Assembly: GCA_002392945.1 (NCBI GenBank)
Contig: DGHZ01000033.1
Span: 7,939-17,537 of the forward strand
DNA length: 9,599 nucleotides
Origin: Caryophanales bacterium UBA3835
GTDB taxonomy: Bacteria > Bacillota_I > Bacilli_A > RFN20 > CAG-826
Direction of reading: 5' to 3'
Part shown: positions 6,466 through 9,599 of the stretch, one piece after another
Numbering within the stretch: the stretch's first letter is position 1
Layout: each line of letters opens with the position of its first letter
Translations under genes and position numbers: made by a program
The notes under the pieces: model-generated
The model's input: only the letters and a program-made list of their open reading frames with translations
The model's database searches: none
Told to the model about the DNA's origin: nothing

Positions 6466-7346
6466 ATAATTTAACATTCGGTCGATATTCTCCGTTTAAC
6501 ACCTTCACTCATAAGCTAGATCCAAGAAATAAAATTTTCTTGATGATTATTTTATTTGTCTGTGTCTTTTTAAAGGTTACTGTCTGGTCATCTACTTTAA
6601 TTATGGCTGGCACTTTATTCTTATTTATGATTTTGGTGATGCTTATTTCTAAAGTAAGTATCTTGTCTTTACTTAAAAGTTTAGGAGCAATGTGGTTTTT
6701 GTTCCTCTTCTTATTAGTGATTTATATGTTTGTTCCTAATCCCGCATATAGCCCAGAACATGTGGCATTTAGAATCAATAATTATCCAGTTTATTATGAC
6801 GCTTTTATTCAGTGGGGATATATTGTCATTAGATTAGTGATGATGTTAATGGTGACAATGATATTAACTAGTACCACTAAACCGATGGATTTAACTTATG
6901 GCTTAGAGTGGTATTTAACTCCACTTAAACTAGTGAAATTCCCGTCGCATATTGTGGCGATGACTTTAAGCATTGCTTTAAGATTTATTCCAACTCTTAT
7001 TGATGAGACTAATAGGATTATCAAAGCTCAATCTTCTAGAGGTGTGGATTTTAATCGTGGTGGAATCTTTAAAAGATTCAAAGCTATATTCGCTTTAATA
7101 ATTCCTTTATTTGTCTCCGCGATTACTCGAAGTGAAGAATTATCTGATGCAATGGAAGCTAGAGGCTATGACCCATACGCAAAAAGAACTAGATATAGAA
7201 AATTACAATTCCATCTTGTGGATTTATTAGCCTTAATAATTGTTTTATTAGTATTTGGAGCGATTTTATTCTTAGTTATATATAATAATCATTATCAACA
7301 AGTAGATATAATCTACTGGATTAGTGGAGTACACCCAATTATATGA
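6462..7346 (+). CDS. ecfT: ECF transporter transmembrane coupling protein EcfT
   Basis: A 294-residue membrane protein that couples the two ATPases to the S component. Hydrophobic segments are evident near residues 22-45, 46-65, 72-90 and 120-140, and a final one near 260-285. Between them lies the cytoplasmic coupling region with its two signature motifs: SRG at 192-194 (in AQSSRGVDF) and ARG at 233-235 (in AMEARGYDP). The first motif carries Ser in place of the usual Ala, a mild deviation. The start is supported by AAGGAG (6451-6456), 5 bases upstream, and by the 4-base ATGA overlap with ecfA2. Its stop TGA in turn overlaps the truA start. Use of TGA here as stop rules out the mycoplasma genetic code. 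Confidence 0.93.
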   Translation: MNNLTFGRYSPFNTFTHKLDPRNKIFLMIILFVCVFLKVTVWSSTLIMAGTLFLFMILVMLISKVSILSLLKSLGAMWFLFLFLLVIYMFVPNPAYSPEHVAFRINNYPVYYDAFIQWGYIVIRLVMMLMVTMILTSTTKPMDLTYGLEWYLTPLKLVKFPSHIVAMTLSIALRFIPTLIDETNRIIKAQSSRGVDFNRGGIFKRFKAIFALIIPLFVSAITRSEELSDAMEARGYDPYAKRTRYRKLQFHLVDLLALIIVLLVFGAILFLVIYNNHYQQVDIIYWISGVHPII

Positions 7347-8077
7347 GAATCTTAGCGTTAACTAAATATAAAGGTACTAACTATGCGGGTTGGCAAAGGC
7401 AACCTAATGCTTTATCTATACAGCAAGTAATTGAAGAACAATTATCTAAATACTTTAATCGTGAAATCACTATCTATGGGGCAGGTCGTACTGATGCGGG
7501 TGTGCACGCTTTAGGACAAAGATTTCATTTTGATATTGATGTTGATGAACTTGATTTAGATAGACTTATCTATTCCTTAAATAAAATGCTTCCAGAAGAT
7601 ATATCTATTGAAGATATGGAAGAAGTGGAACCAGATTTCCATGCGAGATTATCCGCGAAAAGCAAGATATATAACTACTTAATATCTTTTGAGTCTAAGT
7701 CACCTTTCTTTTACGATACATGTTATTTATGTCCTAAGAAATTTGATGTACCTATTTTTAAAGAAGCGTTACAACATTTTGTTGGTAAGCATAACTTTAA
7801 AAACTTCACTTCTAAAGAAGAAGATAAAGATAATTTCGTTAGAGAAATCTACTCAATTGATGTCGTAGGAGAAGAAGAATTCCTATCTATCACCTTTAGA
7901 GGGACAGGCTTCATGCGTTATATGATTAGATTTATTATCGGGTACGCGATGGATGTTGCATATGGGAAATACGATATCGATTCAATTGATGATTTGCTTA
8001 ATGATGATAGTGAAAGACATATAACCGCTAGTAAAGCTCCTAGTAGAGGTTTATTGCTGGTCGCTGTAGAATACTAA
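7343..8077 (+). CDS. truA: tRNA pseudouridine synthase A (positions 38-40)
   Basis: A 244-residue TruA-family enzyme that converts uridines 38-40 of the anticodon stem-loop to pseudouridine. The catalytic motif GAGRTDAGVHALGQ (46-59) contains the nucleophile Asp51. The N-terminal YKGTNYAGWQRQ (9-20) and the C-terminal GFMRYMIRFIIG segment are also characteristic. Length is normal. The start overlaps the ecfT stop by 4 bases and has only a distant purine run, TGGAG, about 13 bases upstream, so translation probably depends on coupling. ecfA1-ecfA2-ecfT-truA is a common Firmicutes order, normally followed by rplM-rpsI; here a terminator follows at once. Confidence 0.95.
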   Translation: MRILALTKYKGTNYAGWQRQPNALSIQQVIEEQLSKYFNREITIYGAGRTDAGVHALGQRFHFDIDVDELDLDRLIYSLNKMLPEDISIEDMEEVEPDFHARLSAKSKIYNYLISFESKSPFFYDTCYLCPKKFDVPIFKEALQHFVGKHNFKNFTSKEEDKDNFVREIYSIDVVGEEEFLSITFRGTGFMRYMIRFIIGYAMDVAYGKYDIDSIDDLLNDDSERHITASKAPSRGLLLVAVEY

Positions 8078-8099
8078 GCCGCTTAATAAGCGACTTTTT
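8078..8099 (+). terminator. Short intrinsic terminator after truA
   Basis: CGCTT (8080-8084) pairs with AAGCG (8088-8092) around an AAT loop, with an outer G-C pair (8078/8094) past one mismatch. Five T follow (8095-8099). It starts directly after the truA stop and would end the ecf-truA operon. Confidence 0.65.
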
Positions 8100-8103
8100 A
8101 ATT

Positions 8104-8119
8104 ACAAACTTAAGTTTGT
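8104..8119. repeat. Perfect 16-bp palindrome
   Basis: ACAAACTTAAGTTTGT reads the same on both strands. It lies 5 bases after the truA terminator U tract and is followed by GCTTTT. It could be a protein-binding site or a second weak hairpin; nothing in the sequence decides. Confidence 0.5.
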
Positions 8120-8140
8120 GCTTTTATCGTTTGGAATTTT

Positions 8141-8270
8141 TCAATATGCGAATTGCATACTTTAGGGGTCAAAATATGCAATTCAGCAATTAAAATTGCA
8201 CAAAAAATGCTAAAAATATGCAATTTAAGTCCCGAAATTGCATAAAAATCCTCAAAAATATGCAATTTAG
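8141..8270. repeat. 42-bp-period array of TATGCAATT / AATTGCATA half-sites
   Basis: TATGCAATT-type half-sites begin at 8175, 8217 and 8259, exactly 42 bp apart. The opposite-orientation half-site AAATTGCA begins at 8193 and 8235, also 42 bp apart. A further compact dyad, TATGC-GAATT-GCATA, lies at 8145-8159. The half-sites at 8217-8226 and 8235-8244 form a perfect 10-bp inverted repeat with an 8-base centre. The sequence between half-sites differs from unit to unit. No ORF is seen in 8078-8344. Beyond the terminator, palindrome, array and yebC promoter, the stretch holds nothing else I recognise. Confidence 0.7.
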
Positions 8271-8306
8271 CAAATAACAATAAACTATTTATAAATCATC
8301 ACATAG

Positions 8307-8315
8307 TGATATAAT
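8307..8315 (+). promoter_or_regulatory. Extended -10 promoter of the yebC-family gene
   Basis: TGATATAAT carries a perfect extended -10 (hexamer 8310-8315), identical to that of cysS. A weak -35-like TTTATA lies at 8288-8293. The predicted start near 8322 gives a leader of about 23 bases containing the Shine-Dalgarno AGGAGAG (8332-8338), a conventional layout unlike cysS and ecfA1. Confidence 0.7.
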
Positions 8316-8344
8316 ACATATCGGAAAAAATAGGAGAGATTATT

Positions 8345-9049
8345 ATGGGAAGAGCACATGAAGTTAGAGCCAAAGCCATGGCTGCAACTGCTGCCGCACG
8401 TAGTGCGTTATTTATGAGAGCCAGTAAAGAAATCTATATGGCTGCTAGTAGAGGTGTTCCTGACCCAGATAGTAACTTAGCCTTACGTTCTGCTATTGAA
8501 AAATGGAAAGCGCAACACGTCACTAAAGATGTTATTGAAAGAGCGATTCAAAAAGCTAAAGGTGGCACTGCCGAATCTTATGATGAAGGAAGATATGAAG
8601 CCTTTGGTCCAGGTGGAAGTTTATTTATTATTGATACCTTAACTGATAACACTAACCGTGCTTTAGTGGAAGTTAGAACCGCTGTCACTAAAAAAGGTGG
8701 TCACTTAGGATCTGTTATCTTTAATTTCTATCAAGCTGGATTATTTGCTTTTAAAGGAAATAATAGAGATGAAGTTGAAGAGGCTCTTATTTTAGGTGAT
8801 GTTGATGTCCAAGAAGTTACTGAAGAAGACGGAGAAATCGAAGTTGTAACTGCTCCTGAAGCATTTGCCAAAGCTAGAGAAGTTTTAGGGGAATTAGGTA
8901 TTACAGAATTTGATACCGCTGAAGTGACCTTCTTACCAAATGAATATGTAGAAATCACTGATCCAGAAGATAGAAGAAAATTTGAAGAATTATGTGATAT
9001 GTTAGATGAACTTCAAGATGTTCAAAACGTATACCATAATGTTAAATAA
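8345..9049 (+). CDS. YebC/PmpR-family protein, YeeN/YeeI-like (YebC-II) subtype
   Basis: A 234-residue YebC-family protein. It begins MGR with the alanine- and basic-rich N-terminal domain, then KEIYMAASRGVPDPDSNLAL (about 29-48) and VIERAIQKAKGG. It continues with the central YEAFGPGG (84-91), the acidic C-terminal domain and the end VQNVYHNVK, which closely resembles the E. coli YeeN ending. The MGR start and the KEIYMAA stretch fit the YeeN/YeeI (YebC-II) branch better than the classical MAGHSKW branch. The family was annotated as transcriptional regulators; more recent work links members to ribosomes stalled at proline-rich stretches. Cytoplasmic. The start follows AGGAGAG (8332-8338) with a 6-base spacer. 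The gene is a single transcription unit with its own promoter and terminator. Confidence 0.93.
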   Translation: MGRAHEVRAKAMAATAAARSALFMRASKEIYMAASRGVPDPDSNLALRSAIEKWKAQHVTKDVIERAIQKAKGGTAESYDEGRYEAFGPGGSLFIIDTLTDNTNRALVEVRTAVTKKGGHLGSVIFNFYQAGLFAFKGNNRDEVEEALILGDVDVQEVTEEDGEIEVVTAPEAFAKAREVLGELGITEFDTAEVTFLPNEYVEITDPEDRRKFEELCDMLDELQDVQNVYHNVK

Positions 9050-9073
9050 TAATTTGTTGATTTATATAAAAAT

Positions 9074-9100
9074 TCGCATTGATGAAATGCGATTTTTTTT
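9074..9100 (+). terminator. Intrinsic terminator after the yebC-family gene
   Basis: TCGCATT (9074-9080) pairs perfectly with AATGCGA (9086-9092) around a GATGA loop, followed by eight T (9093-9100). It lies 24 bases after the stop codon. Confidence 0.9.
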
Positions 9101-9120
9101 ATGCTTTAACTATGTTAGAG

Positions 9121-9149
9121 TTGACACTATACGTCTATAGAAGTATAGT
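9121..9149 (+). promoter_or_regulatory. Consensus promoter with overlapping dyad (candidate operator)
   Basis: TTGACA (9121-9126), a 17-base spacer and TATAGT (9144-9149) make the only full -35/-10 consensus promoter in the window. An inverted repeat, ACTATAC (9126-9132) and GTATAGT (9143-9149), spans the spacer and the -10. A second one, CTATA-CGTC-TATAG (9127-9140), lies inside it. A repressor bound there would block RNA polymerase. The predicted start near 9154-9156 puts the Shine-Dalgarno GAGGA (9156-9160) at the extreme 5' end of the mRNA. Confidence 0.75.
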
Positions 9150-9166
9150 AATGATGAGGAAACATT

Positions 9167-9599
9167 ATGAATACTATAAAGCTATATCATGGATCGCCTG
9201 TTATTGTTGAAAAACCATTATATGGTTTTGGAAAAGAATACAATGATTATGGACATGGTTTTTACTGCACAGAACATATCGAATTAGCAAAAGAATGGGC
9301 ATGTTCTATTAATGAAGATGGATTTGTAAATGAATATGAACTAAATATGGATAATTTATCTATTTTGAACTTATCCAGCAATCAATATCACATTTTAAAT
9401 TGGTTAGCCATTATATTAGATAACCGTTTAGTGAACCTATCTACTCCAATTGCAGAAAGAGCAAGGAAATATCTCATAGATAATTTTTTACCTGATTATA
9501 AACAATGCGATCTAATTATCGGCTATAGAGCAGATGATTCATATTTTTTATTTGCTAGATCATTTATCAATAATGAGATATCTCTTAAACAATTAAGCT
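9167..9599 (+). CDS. DUF3990-type ADP-ribosyltransferase-like protein (partial, 3' end outside window)
   Basis: The first 144 residues are present; the frame is still open at the window edge. The start has GAGGA (9156-9160) 6 bases upstream. Recognisable family features: LYHGS (6-10), the DYGHGFYCT stretch (27-35) followed by a helix with LAKEWA (40-45), LNLSSNQYHILNWLA (67-81), and IIGYRADDSYF (117-127). From memory, this matches the DUF3990 family, which belongs to the ADP-ribosyltransferase fold group. By analogy with H-Y-[E/D/Q] transferases, His8, Tyr33 and one acid of ADDS (Asp123 or Asp124) are candidate active-site residues; this is inference. No signal peptide or membrane segment is seen. 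Such genes occur in accessory loci and are suspected toxins, often beside a small DUF3791 gene; any partner would lie downstream of 9599. The dyad-covered promoter suits a self-repressing toxin-antitoxin type unit. Confidence 0.82.
   Translation, partial: MNTIKLYHGSPVIVEKPLYGFGKEYNDYGHGFYCTEHIELAKEWACSINEDGFVNEYELNMDNLSILNLSSNQYHILNWLAIILDNRLVNLSTPIAERARKYLIDNFLPDYKQCDLIIGYRADDSYFLFARSFINNEISLKQLS

Noticed and set aside
7344..7346. Mycoplasma-type genetic code (TGA = Trp)
   Set aside because: TGA ends ecfT exactly at the truA overlap, Trp positions use TGG, and all proteins have normal lengths under the standard bacterial code.
8141..8270. CRISPR array
   Set aside because: The conserved parts are about 8-16 bases of paired half-sites with inverted copies. 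There are no uniform repeats with unique spacers and no cas genes nearby.

Overview
The window reads as the chromosome of an AT-rich, low-GC Gram-positive bacterium. The gene order cysS-rlmB-(SigH-like sigma factor) and the cassette ecfA1-ecfA2-ecfT-truA are both Firmicutes arrangements. The hydrogenase points to an anaerobic fermenter. TGA is used as a stop (end of ecfT) and Trp is written TGG, so this is not a mycoplasma-code genome. My best guess is a gut-type member of the Bacilli/Erysipelotrichales/RF39-like radiation; this is inferred from gene content and base composition only. All recognised genes lie on the + strand.

Layout. Positions 1-1896 hold the end of a NuoF/HydB-like flavoprotein subunit followed by hydA, the catalytic subunit of a multimeric [FeFe]-hydrogenase, closed by a strong terminator. 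Positions 2064-4780 hold cysteinyl-tRNA synthetase, the 23S rRNA 2'-O-methyltransferase RlmB and a diverged SigH-type sigma factor. This is the usual Firmicutes neighbourhood, but without mrnC and yacP. Positions 4814-8077 hold a tightly overlapping operon for the energising module of an ECF vitamin transporter (EcfA1, EcfA2, EcfT) plus the tRNA pseudouridine synthase TruA. An AT-rich gap (8078-8344) carries a terminator, a palindrome and a 42-bp-period array of TATGCAATT / AATTGCATA half-sites. A YeeN-type YebC-family gene (8345-9049) with its own promoter and terminator follows. The right edge (9167-9599) is the start of a DUF3990-type ADP-ribosyltransferase-like gene, a probable toxin, with a consensus promoter whose spacer and -10 box are covered by an inverted repeat.

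How the genes fit together. The hydrogenase would re-oxidise NADH and ferredoxin by making H2. CysRS, RlmB and TruA serve tRNA charging and RNA modification, and YebC-family proteins act in translation or transcription. The ECF module feeds vitamin uptake, typical of a vitamin-requiring organism. The most interesting points are regulatory. Two promoters (cysS, ecfA1) sit so close to the start codon that the mRNAs should be nearly leaderless. A terminator-like hairpin contains the ribosome-binding site of the sigma-factor gene. The intergenic repeat array and the dyad-covered promoter of the ART-like gene also have no explanation from the surrounding annotation.
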